Of a DNA stretch of 42,897 bases, positions 1 through 8,853 are shown piece after piece. The stretch covers positions 1 through 42,897 of the forward strand of contig JAPOYD010000061.1 of NCBI GenBank assembly GCA_026706735.1, given 5' to 3'. The translations under genes and the position numbers were made by a program. Source of the DNA: Nitrospinota bacterium (GTDB lineage Bacteria; UBA8248). Under the pieces are notes generated by a model. That model made no database searches. It saw only the letters and a list, made by a program, of their open reading frames with translations, and was not told the origin of the DNA. Position 1 is the stretch's first letter, and each line of letters begins with the position of its first letter.

Positions 1-97
1 CAAACTAATGGTGTTCTCTTTTGGACGCATAATGGTTCCGGGAGGGGTAACCGCTATATGAAAACGGCACGTTGTCGGCATAAACAGCCGTTGCTCC

Positions 98-1294
98 TCA
101 ATAAGACGACAGCCATTCATCTCCGGGCATGATGCGCCGCATGAATTCATCGAACATGGGCACAGTGAAAGCCGTATCGCCATGGCTCGGACTCCAGACC
201 ATCCCTTTGTTGATTAACTGGCTGCGGATGGGCGCCAGAGAGGTCACCCGGCGGTTCATTTCCCTGGCGACCTCCCCCGAACGATGAGGTCCTTTACCGA
301 GTTCGGCCATCGCTCGCAGATACTTTTTCTCCGCAGGAGACAACCGATCGAACCTGACCAGAAAGAAACTCTGATCCAGAGCGGCGATGACTTGCCGGGT
401 GGCGATTTCGACATCGGAAACCGTGATGGGAGAGCTATCGGCGACATCCCACACGTGCTTGCCCCATTCCTGAAGAAAGTAGGGATAGCATCGCGTTTTC
501 GAAACGATCTCTTCAAGGGCGCGGGATTCTATCTCCACGCCTTCATCTCGGGCGGGTTTGTCAAGTGCAAGCCTGGCGTCTTCGGGTGACAGTGCTCCGA
601 CCTCGACAAACTCGAAAAGCCGTTCGGCGTAGGATTTCGCCTTTCCCATGCGGCCTCGCACCTGCGGCAGCCCCGCCCCCAGCATGGTCACCGGAAGCCG
701 CCGCTGGGATATCCGGTGCAACGCGATGATCAAGGCCTCCAGCTGCTCTTCCGGCACGTACTGGAGTTCATCGAAGAAAAACGCCAAGCAGGTCGCATCC
801 GCCCGGGCGGCGGCGCCGACGGCCTCGAACAATTCCTGCAAGTCGCTTTCGAGGTTTCCATTGTCCGCCAGTCCGGGCTCGGGGCTGACATCCAAACCCA
901 CCTCTATGTCCCGGTATGTCACTTTCAGGGCCTTCACGAATCCCGCGAGTCCTCTCAAGGCTCTTTGCGCCAATTCTTTCGCCGCACGCCTACGCGAGAG
1001 TTTCAGCAATGCCGTATATAATCGAGGCGCCAAAATAGAGGGCAACGATTGGCTTTCGGGCGCTTCTATCGACAGAACGTAGATACCGCTCGCCTCGGCT
1101 TGTTCCCGAATGAGATTCAACAGGACGGTTTTGCCGACCCCTCGCAACCCGACCAACATGTAGCTTTTGGTCGAGCGTCCGATCCTGGTCCGCTCCAGTG
1201 CGATTCGAGCGGATTCACGAATCGCATGCCGGCCGGCCAACTCTGGCGGCTGAGTGCCCGCTCCAGGCGCGTACGGGTTTCGTATCGGATCCAT
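98..1294 (-). CDS. AAA-family ATP-binding protein
   Basis: A 398-residue P-loop ATPase of the ORC1/Cdc6-like or archaeal ATPase type. Walker A is GLRGVGKT (residues 49-56) and Walker B is CLAFFFDELQYV (169-180, with D175 and E176). A sensor-1-like stretch TMLGAGLP (203-210) follows. The last ~70 residues look like a winged helix, as in family members that couple an ATPase to DNA or protein binding. The ATG at 1294 has only a weak Shine-Dalgarno. The gene stands alone at the window edge, behind an AT-rich repeat-bearing region unlike its GC-rich neighbours, which suggests an accessory or transferred gene. No partner gene is visible, so its cellular role is unknown. The ATPase family is secure; the function is not. 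Confidence 0.85.
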   Translation of the reverse strand: MDPIRNPYAPGAGTQPPELAGRHAIRESARIALERTRIGRSTKSYMLVGLRGVGKTVLLNLIREQAEASGIYVLSIEAPESQSLPSILAPRLYTALLKLSRRRAAKELAQRALRGLAGFVKALKVTYRDIEVGLDVSPEPGLADNGNLESDLQELFEAVGAAARADATCLAFFFDELQYVPEEQLEALIIALHRISQRRLPVTMLGAGLPQVRGRMGKAKSYAERLFEFVEVGALSPEDARLALDKPARDEGVEIESRALEEIVSKTRCYPYFLQEWGKHVWDVADSSPITVSDVEIATRQVIAALDQSFFLVRFDRLSPAEKKYLRAMAELGKGPHRSGEVAREMNRRVTSLAPIRSQLINKGMVWSPSHGDTAFTVPMFDEFMRRIMPGDEWLSSY

Positions 1295-1314
1295 AACAGA
1301 GGAGTTTATATCAA

Positions 1315-1363
1315 AATTAGCTAATTTACAATTTATTTATAAAGTAACTAATTTCACTATAAT
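1315..1363. repeat. 49-bp AT-rich direct repeat, copy A
   Basis: Matches copy B (1480-1528) at 45 of 49 positions with no gap, at an offset of 165 bp. Its first 12 bases, AATTAGCTAATT, are a perfect palindrome. It holds two CTAATTT boxes 27 bp apart (1321 and 1348) and ends with TATAAT on the plus strand. It lies 21-69 bp upstream of the ATPase start, so it is a plausible operator or promoter part for that gene. Confidence 0.8.
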
Positions 1364-1479
1364 CAAGGAATCTTCTCACCATAACAGTCAAAACAGTAGA
1401 TGATCTTAATAGAGGTCCCTGCCCAGTCCCTGTCGAACCATATGAGTCGCACATTAGACCCCTCAACGAGCTTATATTA

Positions 1480-1528
1480 AATTAACTAATTTATAATTTA
1501 TTTATAAACAAACTAATTTCACTATAAT
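1480..1528. repeat. 49-bp AT-rich direct repeat, copy B
   Basis: Second copy of the repeat at 1315-1363, with four mismatches. CTAATTT boxes lie at 1486 and 1513, keeping the 27-bp spacing, and TATAAT is kept at 1523-1528. The 12-bp palindrome of copy A is broken by one base here. Confidence 0.8.
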
Positions 1529-1686
1529 TGAGATATATCGGCAAATCCAAGCATTTATCCCATTGTCTAGAGTAAAAACAAAAGGGGATGTCAATTTTTA
1601 ATTTTCAAGGGTTTTTACCGGCAGCATATAAACGCCAGCCATCTCATATAGAAACGACTACCGGAATCGAAAGGGACGACAAGCCC

Positions 1687-2556
1687 TCAATCCAAAGCGC
1701 GGAACCACCCGGCGATCGCGCGGCCGATCTCGTCCGGAGAATCCTCCTGGATGAAGTGAATCCCCGGTACGGTGACTTCTGTCTGGTTCGGCCAGGTGCG
1801 GCAGAACTCGCGCTGCTCGCCTACGAGGATGGCGCCGGGCTCGGCGTTCACGAACAGCTTGGGTACGGAGGATTCGCGAAGCCAGGCGGCGTAACTGCCG
1901 ACAATTTCGGTTACATCCGCAGGCTCGCCCTCGATGGGTATCTCACGCGGCCAGGTGAGGGTCGGGCGACGGCCTTCCCCGGGTTCCTCGAACGGGCGGC
2001 GGTACTCGGCCATCTCCTCTTCGCTGAGCTCGCGCCTGATCGATCCGGGCAGCACGCGCTCGACGAACACGTTCTTCTCGAGAATCATCGACTCCCCACT
2101 CTCTGAGCGGAAACCCTGAAAAACCCTCCACGACGCTTCGGGCCATTGTGCCCAGGTGAGCGGCTGCACGATGGCTTCCATATAGGCCAGCCCCTTCACG
2201 GCGCCCCGATGCCGGTTGGCCCAGTCGAAGCCGAGCGCCGAGCCCCAGTCGTGCATGACGAGCGTGACGCCCTCGCCGACGCCTAAAGCCTCCAGAAGCG
2301 CGTCGAGATAGCGGCGATGCTCTATGAAGTGGTAACTGCCCGGGCCGCCGTCTTCCAGCTTGTCGGAATCGCCCATGCCGATCAGGTCGGGCGCGATGCA
2401 TCGGCCCAGCGGAGCGAGGTGAGGGATAACCCCGCGCCAAAGGTAAGAGGAGGTCGGGTTGCCGTGCAGAAAGACGATTGGCTCACCCTCGCCGGTCTCG
2501 ACACAGGCCATCTTGCGGCCGAGCACCTCCATGTGTTTCTTCTCAGTCCATGGCAC
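1687..2556 (-). CDS. haloalkane dehalogenase (alpha/beta hydrolase)
   Basis: Hydrolyses a carbon-halogen bond to an alcohol and halide. The protein has 289 residues, usual for the DhaA/LinB family. The full subfamily II active site can be read: nucleophile D103 in [10 protein letters not shown], halide-binding N33 ([11 protein letters not shown]) and W104, catalytic acid E127 (YMEAI) and base H267 (GIHFIQED). I place the start at the GTG at 2556, because the AAGGAGG Shine-Dalgarno abuts an in-frame TTG at 2562 but sits 6 nt from the GTG. The gene lies downstream of moaA on the same strand after a ~125-bp gap, so it may be a separate unit. The natural substrate cannot be read from sequence, and some family members act on compounds other than known pollutants. 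Confidence 0.9.
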   Translation of the reverse strand: MPWTEKKHMEVLGRKMACVETGEGEPIVFLHGNPTSSYLWRGVIPHLAPLGRCIAPDLIGMGDSDKLEDGGPGSYHFIEHRRYLDALLEALGVGEGVTLVMHDWGSALGFDWANRHRGAVKGLAYMEAIVQPLTWAQWPEASWRVFQGFRSESGESMILEKNVFVERVLPGSIRRELSEEEMAEYRRPFEEPGEGRRPTLTWPREIPIEGEPADVTEIVGSYAAWLRESSVPKLFVNAEPGAILVGEQREFCRTWPNQTEVTVPGIHFIQEDSPDEIGRAIAGWFRALD

Positions 2557-2682
2557 AGCCAACCTCCTTGTTTCTTTCTGTGCGGGTTATCTTCAGGCCA
2601 GCGAGTAACGCGCAGGCGCACGTCACAAGAGCGTCTTCTGTTGCAGCGACTGGGTGGTTGTGTATCGAAGAATGCCGAAAGA

Positions 2683-3666
2683 CTAGCCGCCGATGGCGCT
2701 CATGGTGCGCTCGGGCTGGACGAACTCCTCCTGGCCGATGAGGTGGCCCGGCGTCTTGGTGAGCACCACCTCGGCGAGCCATGTTTTTATCTCATCGTCC
2801 GGTGCGCCTCCCCTGAGCAGCTTCTTGACGTCGTGCTCGGTGGTGGAGAACAGGCAGGTCCGCACCATGCCGTCCGCCGTAAGGCGGATGCGGTTGCAGT
2901 CCTGGCAGAAAGGCCGCGTGACCGAAGCGATGACGCCTACCTCGCCCTTGCCGTCCTTGTAGCGGTATCGCGTCGCGGGGTCGGAGGGGTGGCCGCTCAC
3001 GAGTTCGAGTTCGCCCTCGACGGAGAGGCCCTCCAGAATCTCCTCCGCCGTCAAGACCTTCTCGTGCGCCCAGGTGCGGTCCGCATCGAGCGGCATGTAC
3101 TCGATGAAGCGCACGACGTGGCCCGTCTCGCGCGACCACCTGGCGAAGCGCGGCAATTCCTCCTCGCTCAACCCCTTGACAGCCACCGCGTTGATCTTGA
3201 TCGGCGAAAAGCCCGCCGCCGCAGCCGCCTCGATACCCTCCATCACCTGGCCGAATACGTCGCGGCGCGTCATGAAGAGGAATTTGCCCGCGTTCATGGA
3301 ATCGAGGCTGATGTTCACGCGCCTTAAGCCCGCCGCGTAAAGATCCTTCGCCATCTTGGGCAGGAAGACACCGTTCGTCGTCAGGGCCAGGTCCATTCCG
3401 GGTTGAACCGCCACCATCTGCTCGACGAGGTGGTGAAGATCCTTTCGAAGGAGCGGCTCGCCGCCGGTCAGGTGATAGCTCGTGAAGCCAAGTTCGGTGG
3501 TGATGCGCACCACGCGGGTGATCTCCTCGTAGTTGAGAACCTCATCGTGCGGCAGCCACGTCATGCCCTCTTCGGGCATGCAGTAGAAGCACCGGAAGTT
3601 GCACCGGTCCGTCACCGAGATTCTCAAGTCATCGTGCGCGCGCCCGTAGCGATCGAATAACGCCAT
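2683..3666 (-). CDS. moaA: GTP 3',8-cyclase MoaA
   Basis: Radical SAM enzyme for the first step of molybdenum cofactor synthesis, GTP to 3',8-cyclo-GTP, which MoaC then converts. The protein has 327 residues. The SAM cluster is C22/C26/C29 in RCNFRCFYC. The C-terminal substrate cluster is C254/C257/C271, and the C-terminus ends in the Gly-Gly typical of MoaA. The TGGEP SAM motif is present at about residue 67. It starts 4 bp after the stop of the MoeA-PBP fusion, so the two are almost certainly co-transcribed. No moaC, moaD, moaE or mogA lies in the window, so the pathway must be completed elsewhere. Confidence 0.97.
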   Translation of the reverse strand: MALFDRYGRAHDDLRISVTDRCNFRCFYCMPEEGMTWLPHDEVLNYEEITRVVRITTELGFTSYHLTGGEPLLRKDLHHLVEQMVAVQPGMDLALTTNGVFLPKMAKDLYAAGLRRVNISLDSMNAGKFLFMTRRDVFGQVMEGIEAAAAAGFSPIKINAVAVKGLSEEELPRFARWSRETGHVVRFIEYMPLDADRTWAHEKVLTAEEILEGLSVEGELELVSGHPSDPATRYRYKDGKGEVGVIASVTRPFCQDCNRIRLTADGMVRTCLFSTTEHDVKKLLRGGAPDDEIKTWLAEVVLTKTPGHLIGQEEFVQPERTMSAIGG

Positions 3667-3670
3667 TTCC

Positions 3671-5632
3671 CTAGCCTTCCTTTGGGGGTGCGGCCATCAC
3701 CTGGCCGGTCAACGCCGTATTATACCCGCCGAGCGCCTCCACGGCATCCCGAAAAGCCTTATCGCTCAAAATATCCATCACCTTGCGTATCGCAGGCGTC
3801 TCCCAGTGTTCTTCGGGCACGATGAAATCGAACCGCTCGCGCTCCAGCGGGATGAAATCGAGGTTCAGCATCCTGGCGGCGGCGAAAATCCCCAGACCGC
3901 AATCCGCACGCCCCGCCGCCACCGCCATGGCCACCGCCATGTGCGTGGTCTCCACCCGCTCGTAGCCCCGTATGTCCTGTGGCGAGAGGCCCTCGCGCGC
4001 CATCAGGTGATCGAGCAACACCCGCGTGCCCGCCCCGCTCTGGCGGTTGACGATGGCGACATCCTCACGGCTCAGAACGGTTATCTCCTTGATCTCCTTG
4101 GGGTTCCCCCTTGGCGTCAGGATGCCCTGTTCCCTTTGTACGAAATTCACCACCACGACCTCGCGTCCCTTGAGATAGCGATCGATGTAATACCAGTTGT
4201 ACTCCCCGGTTTCCGGATCGAGCAGGTGGCTGCCCGCGAGGTGCGCCTCCCCGTCGCGCACGGCGATGAGACCCGCCAGCGAACCCACCGCCGAGGCGGA
4301 AAGACGCGCGTCGTGGTGGCGCGCTCTCAACTCGTCCGCCAGAAGGTCGAGCGCGTTGTCGTGGCTGCCCGCCATGAGCAGGTTGCCCCGGATATCGGCG
4401 AGCGGCCTCAAAAGCTCCACCGTGACTTCCTCGCCCGTCTCGACTCCCTCCGAATGGGCGGGCACGCGCACCACGCCGTCCGCCTCCACGAGCGAACTGA
4501 TGACGCTGGCCCCGCGCTTGGCGGGCAGGCAGACCATCCGCTCGCCCACCTGTCCGAGCTTCACGCGCAAGAACTCCTCCATCCCCAACCGAGAGGCGCT
4601 CTTCCGGTTCATGAAGGCTTTTATCCGCTCCTCCTCTCCGGGGGCCGCGCCCGCCATGTGCGCCATGAGCGGCCGCACGAACTCCTGAAGCGCCAGCACC
4701 GCCGAGACCGGGTAGCCCGGAATCCCGAGCACGGGCTTGCGCGCGCCCGATTCCGACGCACAAACGCCCAGGATGGTGGGCTTTCCGGGGAAGATGGCCA
4801 CGCCGTGTACGAGGAGTTCGCCCAGCTTCTCCACGACGGCAGCCGTGTGATCCTCGCGTCCTGCGGATGAGCCCGCGTTCACCAGAACGACGTCGGCGCA
4901 CTCGAGCGCGTCCCGAACCGCAGTCTCGATGGCCTCGAACCTGTCCTCCAGAATCGGGCCGGGGAGCGCCTCTCCCCCCCACTCGGCGATGAAGGCGGAC
5001 AGGACGATCGAGTTGAACTCCACCAGATCGCCGGGCTTGAGTTCAGCTCCCGCTTCCACGAGTTCATCCCCGGTGGGAATGATGGCGACCCGCGGCCGCC
5101 GGCGCACCCACACCCGGGTGATGCCCGCCGCGAGCAGCGCGCCCAGATCGTAGGGCCTCAAAGTATGCCCCGCCGTAAGGATAAGCTGGCCCTCGACTAC
5201 GTCTTCTCCCGCCACGCGCACGTTCTGCCAGGGGGAGAGCGCGGCCTCGATGCAGATGGCGCCGGGACTCGCCTCGTGCACGTGTTCGATCATGACGACG
5301 CAATCCATCCCCTCGGGCATCGGGTCGCCCGTATCGAGGGGGAGGGCCTCCTCACCCAGCATAAACTCCTTGGGGCTTACGGGCGTCGCGCCCGAGGTTT
5401 CCGCCGAGGCGAGGGCGTACCCGTCCATGGCGGCGGCGTGAAAGTGCGGGCTGGAAATCCGCGCGTAGGCCGCGCGAGCGGTCACACGCCCGAGCGCTTC
5501 TGGAGTCGGGATTTCCTCTTCACCCAAGCGGAAGTCGCCCACCTTCTCCAGAAGACGCGAGAGCGCTTCTTCGCGCGGGATGTTTTCGAGATAGATTTTC
5601 CGGCCCCCCTGGGCCAGGGGCAAATCGTTCAT
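3671..5632 (-). CDS. moeA: MoeA fused to a C-terminal PBP-like domain
   Basis: A 653-residue fusion. Residues 1-410 are a MoeA molybdotransferase, which inserts metal into adenylated molybdopterin. It carries PTGDEL (187-192), SSAGREDHT (255-263), PGKPTILG (282-289) and GIPGYPVSA (303-311). Residues ~418-640 form a periplasmic-binding-protein-like domain (COG1910 type) with the family signature GSHDNALDLL, then AGSHLLDPETGEYN. In known fusions this domain is assumed to bind molybdate, tungstate or a cofactor intermediate. It lies 37 bp after a second, stand-alone moeA and 4 bp before moaA. The ATG at 5632 follows a GGTGAAGG-type ribosome site. Two MoeA paralogues together could divide metal choice (Mo against W) or reaction steps; that is inference. 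Confidence 0.93.
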   Translation of the reverse strand: MNDLPLAQGGRKIYLENIPREEALSRLLEKVGDFRLGEEEIPTPEALGRVTARAAYARISSPHFHAAAMDGYALASAETSGATPVSPKEFMLGEEALPLDTGDPMPEGMDCVVMIEHVHEASPGAICIEAALSPWQNVRVAGEDVVEGQLILTAGHTLRPYDLGALLAAGITRVWVRRRPRVAIIPTGDELVEAGAELKPGDLVEFNSIVLSAFIAEWGGEALPGPILEDRFEAIETAVRDALECADVVLVNAGSSAGREDHTAAVVEKLGELLVHGVAIFPGKPTILGVCASESGARKPVLGIPGYPVSAVLALQEFVRPLMAHMAGAAPGEEERIKAFMNRKSASRLGMEEFLRVKLGQVGERMVCLPAKRGASVISSLVEADGVVRVPAHSEGVETGEEVTVELLRPLADIRGNLLMAGSHDNALDLLADELRARHHDARLSASAVGSLAGLIAVRDGEAHLAGSHLLDPETGEYNWYYIDRYLKGREVVVVNFVQREQGILTPRGNPKEIKEITVLSREDVAIVNRQSGAGTRVLLDHLMAREGLSPQDIRGYERVETTHMAVAMAVAAGRADCGLGIFAAARMLNLDFIPLERERFDFIVPEEHWETPAIRKVMDILSDKAFRDAVEALGGYNTALTGQVMAAPPKEG

Positions 5633-5669
5633 TCGCCTTCACCTGATACGATGTAAAAAATCCGCGTGC

Positions 5670-6911
5670 TCAATAGAGATGCACGCGCACCTGCGCTCCC
5701 TCGCGCAGCCCCTCGGCTTCGAGCGGAATCACGATGTAGCCGTCCGCCTTCGTCATGGTGGATATCATCGCGGAGTTGCCCATGAGGGGATGGGCGAGCC
5801 GCCCGTTCTCGTCCTCTTCCAGCGCGACGCGGACCAAATCCTCGCGCCCGGGAGCGGAGGCCACGTTCCTCGACAGGGTGGCTGCAAGACCTTCCCTCTC
5901 CACATCGGTACGGGCGACCTCACCGCTCAACTGCCTGATGACGGGCCGTACGAAAGCGTGAAAGATCATGAGCGCTGATACCGGATGCCCCGGAATGCCG
6001 ATGACGGCCTTATCTTCGCCATCTCTCTCAATCCGCCCGATGATGGTCGGCTTGCCGGGCTTGATCGATATCCCGTGCACCAGAACGCCCGGCTCGCCCA
6101 GTGAGTCGATGGCTTCGACCGTGTAGTCGCGAAGGCCCATGGAGCTTCCGCCGGAGATGAGCACGACGTCCGCGTGACGGATTGCCTGCTCCAGGCGTTC
6201 TTTAATGACCGCGAGATCATCAGGCAGAATATCTTCGGTCTCGGGCTCGCCGCCCGCCTCGAGCACCCCCGCCGCCAGGGAGAAGCGGTTGATGTCGCGC
6301 ACCTGGCCCGCGCGGGGCGTCTCGCGCGGGTCGACCAATTCATCGCCCGTGGGCAGTATCGCCACCCTGGGGCGGCGGTGGACTTCCACCGACGTGACCC
6401 CCACGCCCGCGAGCGCGCCCACGTCCTGACTTCTCAAGCGCGCGCCCGCTCCAAGAATCAACTCGTCTTTCTTGAGGTCATCGCCAACGCCAAGGACGTT
6501 CTCGCCCACGGCGGCGGGTCGCCTGACCTCCAGAGTCTCCGGATCGGGAGCGGTAGTGAACTCCTCCATCACCACCGCGTCGGCCCCTTCGGGCACCATG
6601 CCGCCCGTCAGGATGCGCGCCGCCTCGCCACGACCCACCGAAAAGTCGGGCGCCGCTCCCATGGGCACCTGACCGACTACGTCGAGATATGCCGGAATGG
6701 CCTCACTCGCGCCAAAGGAATCCGCTGCTTTGAGCGCGTAGCCGTCCATCGTGGCACGCGGGAAATCGGGCAGGTCTACGGGCGAGTGAACATCTTCGGC
6801 CAGAACGCGGCCCGCGGCGCCAAAAGAAGAAAGACGCTCCGTCCCCAAAGCGCGGAAACCCCGAAGCGCCTCTTTCGCTTCTTCGGGGGATACGACCTTG
6901 AAGAATTCCAT
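5670..6911 (-). CDS. moeA: molybdopterin molybdotransferase MoeA (stand-alone)
   Basis: A 413-residue MoeA of normal length. Family motifs are PTGDEL (188-193), the GGSSMGLRDYT loop (254-264), PGKPTIIG (285-292) and GIPGHPVSA (305-313). It catalyses metal insertion into molybdopterin with release of AMP. The ATG at 6911 is preceded by GGAGAGG. A strong intrinsic terminator ends only ~23 bp before the start codon, so its mRNA must read through or start within that structure. It appears to head the moeA / moeA-PBP / moaA unit. Confidence 0.95.
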   Translation of the reverse strand: MEFFKVVSPEEAKEALRGFRALGTERLSSFGAAGRVLAEDVHSPVDLPDFPRATMDGYALKAADSFGASEAIPAYLDVVGQVPMGAAPDFSVGRGEAARILTGGMVPEGADAVVMEEFTTAPDPETLEVRRPAAVGENVLGVGDDLKKDELILGAGARLRSQDVGALAGVGVTSVEVHRRPRVAILPTGDELVDPRETPRAGQVRDINRFSLAAGVLEAGGEPETEDILPDDLAVIKERLEQAIRHADVVLISGGSSMGLRDYTVEAIDSLGEPGVLVHGISIKPGKPTIIGRIERDGEDKAVIGIPGHPVSALMIFHAFVRPVIRQLSGEVARTDVEREGLAATLSRNVASAPGREDLVRVALEEDENGRLAHPLMGNSAMISTMTKADGYIVIPLEAEGLREGAQVRVHLY

Positions 6912-6934
6912 CGGACCTCTCCGCCTTCAAAATG

Positions 6935-6965
6935 AAAAAACCAACCGCTGCGCGCGCAGGGCTGG
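6935..6965 (-). terminator. intrinsic terminator in the moeA leader (possible attenuator)
   Basis: On the minus strand, CCAGCC (6965-6960) pairs with GGTTGG (6946-6941). It encloses a second stem, CTGC-GCGC-GCAG, and is followed by six T residues (6940-6935). Only ~23 bp separate the T run from the moeA ATG, and the Shine-Dalgarno lies inside that gap. This spacing is usual for transcription attenuators and riboswitch expression platforms. It could also simply end the tatA transcript. Confidence 0.7.
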
Positions 6966-6985
6966 CCGCAAAATTCGGAGTCGTT

Positions 6986-7011
6986 CAGGGGTGTTCGCCC
7001 GGCATCCCCTG
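6986..7011 (-). promoter_or_regulatory. leader hairpin upstream of the moeA terminator
   Basis: CAGGGG pairs with CCCCTG, extended by a TG/CA pair across one bulged base, around a 9-nt loop. It sits ~20 nt upstream of the terminator in the ~195-nt stretch between tatA and the terminator. It could be part of a sensing structure. I could not match it with confidence to the known molybdenum-cofactor RNA motif. Confidence 0.4.
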
Positions 7012-7160
7012 TAAGGCGATAGACCGCGCTGCCCCTCACGGCCTGTTTCCCGCAACGATGTAAATGCGCGGCTGCGTAATCGCCTTCCATGAGAAACGAC
7101 CAGCCGCGACGAGGAGCGCCAAGCCTCGAAACTCAGGCGCGGACAGCGGCGATCCGGCTT

Positions 7161-7361
7161 TTAGCCCTTCTCGCCCTCTCCGGCGGCGGACGCCTCTTTC
7201 TTCTCGGGCAGTTCCGGCTCGTCGCTCATCCCCTTCTTGAAGCTCTTGATGCCGCGAGCGAGGCCCGAGCCGATCTCGGGCAAACGCTTCGCGCCGAAGA
7301 CCAGCACGCATATCGCGAGGATGACCAAAAGCTCGGGAATGCCCATATTCATCGGAAACAT
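7161..7361 (-). CDS. tatA: twin-arginine translocase subunit TatA/E
   Basis: A 66-residue protein with one N-terminal membrane helix (MGIPELLVILAICVLVFGAK). Next come the FGAKRLPEIG hinge, an amphipathic helix (GSGLARGIKSFKKGM) and a charged tail, as in TatA. It forms the pore component for export of folded proteins, many of which carry molybdenum cofactor. AGGAG sits 7 nt before the ATG. It lies 24 bp after the aminotransferase and upstream of moeA. No tatC or tatB is in the window. Next to Mo-cofactor genes it makes sense as support for molybdoenzyme export. Confidence 0.95.
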   Translation of the reverse strand: MFPMNMGIPELLVILAICVLVFGAKRLPEIGSGLARGIKSFKKGMSDEPELPEKKEASAAGEGEKG

Positions 7362-7385
7362 CGAAAAACTCCTATGGACGAACGA

Positions 7386-8567
7386 TCAGGAAGCCGCGTC
7401 CGCGTAAACCTGCGTTGCGGCTCCGACACCATCTCCAGACTTCTTAATATACCCCAATTTCGAGAAAATTACCTCCAGCGCCGAGAGAAGGTAGACCACG
7501 TTCGCCTGGGTGGCGCCGTGGCCCATCATCCCGACCCGCCATATCTTGCCTGCCACAGCGCCCAATCCGCCGCCGATCTCGATGTTGAAATCGCCCAGCA
7601 GGCTCTTGCGAACGGCGCCGTCGTCCATCCCGTCTTTCAGCGCGATGGTATTGAGTGTGGGCGTACGCGCGCCCTCCCGGGCGAACATGGAAAGACCGAG
7701 CGCCTCAACGCCCGCCTGGAGCGCCTGGCTCGCCAGGGCGTGCCTCGCAAAGCGGGCTTCCAAACCCTCATCGAAGATGATCCTGAGCGCTTCCCTGATC
7801 GCGTAGTTCATGGAGATGGGGCCCGTGTGGTGATAGACACGCTCGTTGCCCCAGTATTTCTCCACCATGCTCACGTCGAAATACCAGCTCGTGACCTTCG
7901 ATTTGCGCTCGCGCACCTTGCCGAGCGCGCGCTCGCTGAAGGTGATGGGCGCGACGCCCGGCGGACACGCCAGGCACTTCTGCGTGCCGCTGTAGGCGAC
8001 CTCCACCCCCCATTTGTCGAGTTCCACGGGCACGCCGCCCAGAGACGTGACGCAATCGAGCAGCAAAAGCGCGCCGTGCTCGCGGCACATCGCGCCGATT
8101 TCCTCCATCGGCTGGAGCACGCCCGTGCTGGTCTCGGCGTGGACGAGCCCCACCATCACGGCGTCAGGATTGGCGTCGAGGGCTGCTTTCAGGTCGTGGG
8201 GGTCGATGGGCTGCCCCCAAGGGGCCTCCACCGTGACAACATCCGCTCCGTAGCGCGCGGCCACGTCGCTCATGCGTCCGCCGAACACGCCGTTCACGCA
8301 GATGACGGCCTTATCGCCCGGCTCGATGATGTTGCACACCGAAGCCTCCATCGCAGCGCTGCCCGTGCCCGATACCGGGAACGTCACCTGGTTCTCCGTG
8401 TTGAAAAGATCGCGCAGCATCACCTGGCAGTCATCCATCACCGCCAGAAAATCGGGGTCCAGATGCCCCACCACGTGGGTGCTCATGGCTTTCAGGATTC
8501 TCGGGTGAACCGGGCTGGGCCCCGGCCCCAGCAATAAACGCAGATGCGGATTCAGCTCTTCAGACAA
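7386..8567 (-). CDS. class V aminotransferase (alanine-glyoxylate / serine-pyruvate type)
   Basis: A 393-residue PLP enzyme of fold type I. Family marks are the N-terminal [12 protein letters not shown], the GTGSAAMEA phosphate loop (67-75), D171 in [11 protein letters not shown] and the Schiff-base lysine K197 in [12 protein letters not shown]. It most likely transfers an amino group from alanine or serine to glyoxylate or pyruvate; the exact pair cannot be read. The start is a TTG with GAGGG about 8 nt upstream. tatA follows after 24 bp, so the two may share a transcript although their functions are unrelated. Confidence 0.9.
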   Translation of the reverse strand: MSEELNPHLRLLLGPGPSPVHPRILKAMSTHVVGHLDPDFLAVMDDCQVMLRDLFNTENQVTFPVSGTGSAAMEASVCNIIEPGDKAVICVNGVFGGRMSDVAARYGADVVTVEAPWGQPIDPHDLKAALDANPDAVMVGLVHAETSTGVLQPMEEIGAMCREHGALLLLDCVTSLGGVPVELDKWGVEVAYSGTQKCLACPPGVAPITFSERALGKVRERKSKVTSWYFDVSMVEKYWGNERVYHHTGPISMNYAIREALRIIFDEGLEARFARHALASQALQAGVEALGLSMFAREGARTPTLNTIALKDGMDDGAVRKSLLGDFNIEIGGGLGAVAGKIWRVGMMGHGATQANVVYLLSALEVIFSKLGYIKKSGDGVGAATQVYADAAS

Positions 8568-8662
8568 GACTTATCCCTCGCTCGAATCAGGTGTTTGGAA
8601 TGGATGAGAAGCCTCTGACCTTCGCACCAGGCCCCTCGTTCCGAAATACGACCGCGAGATAC

Positions 8663-8695
8663 TACCACACGCCCCAAACACCGCAAAGGGGTGTG
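8663..8695. terminator. hairpin between the aminotransferase and the coiled-coil gene
   Basis: CACAC-(G)-CCCC pairs with GGGGTGTG across a loop of about 12 nt, with one bulged G. There is no T run on either side, so it could be a weak terminator or only a local palindrome. The rest of 8568-8853 holds nothing else I recognise apart from the promoter and ribosome site of the next gene. Confidence 0.3.
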
Positions 8696-8853
8696 AGGGG
8701 TGAATAAGGCGTCGTTGTTTCGTGTGAATGATGAGAAATGGGAGAAGCGATTCGAGTGAACTGAGTTGACAAGCATCCTAACGAGAACCCAATATGGAGA
8801 TGGGTAACCGGCATACAATCTGGAAGAAAAGAGAACTTTAAGGGGAAAGAACG

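Larger units (their letters stand above)
1295..1686. other. AT-rich intergenic region
   Basis: About 390 bases without a gene between the dehalogenase and the ATPase. It is markedly AT-rich, while both flanking genes are GC-rich. It holds two 49-bp direct repeats (listed separately) and four CTAATTT boxes. The stretch between the repeats and the part nearest the dehalogenase show nothing I recognise. It must contain the minus-strand promoter of the ATPase gene. Confidence 0.8.

Noticed and set aside
1588-2106. A plus-strand frame with AAAAGGGG before its ATG
   Set aside because: After about 35 codons it runs antisense through the haloalkane dehalogenase, and its composition there is that of a shadow frame.
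7089-8537. A 482-codon plus-strand frame
   Set aside because: It is antisense to the aminotransferase and tatA, both with unmistakable motifs.
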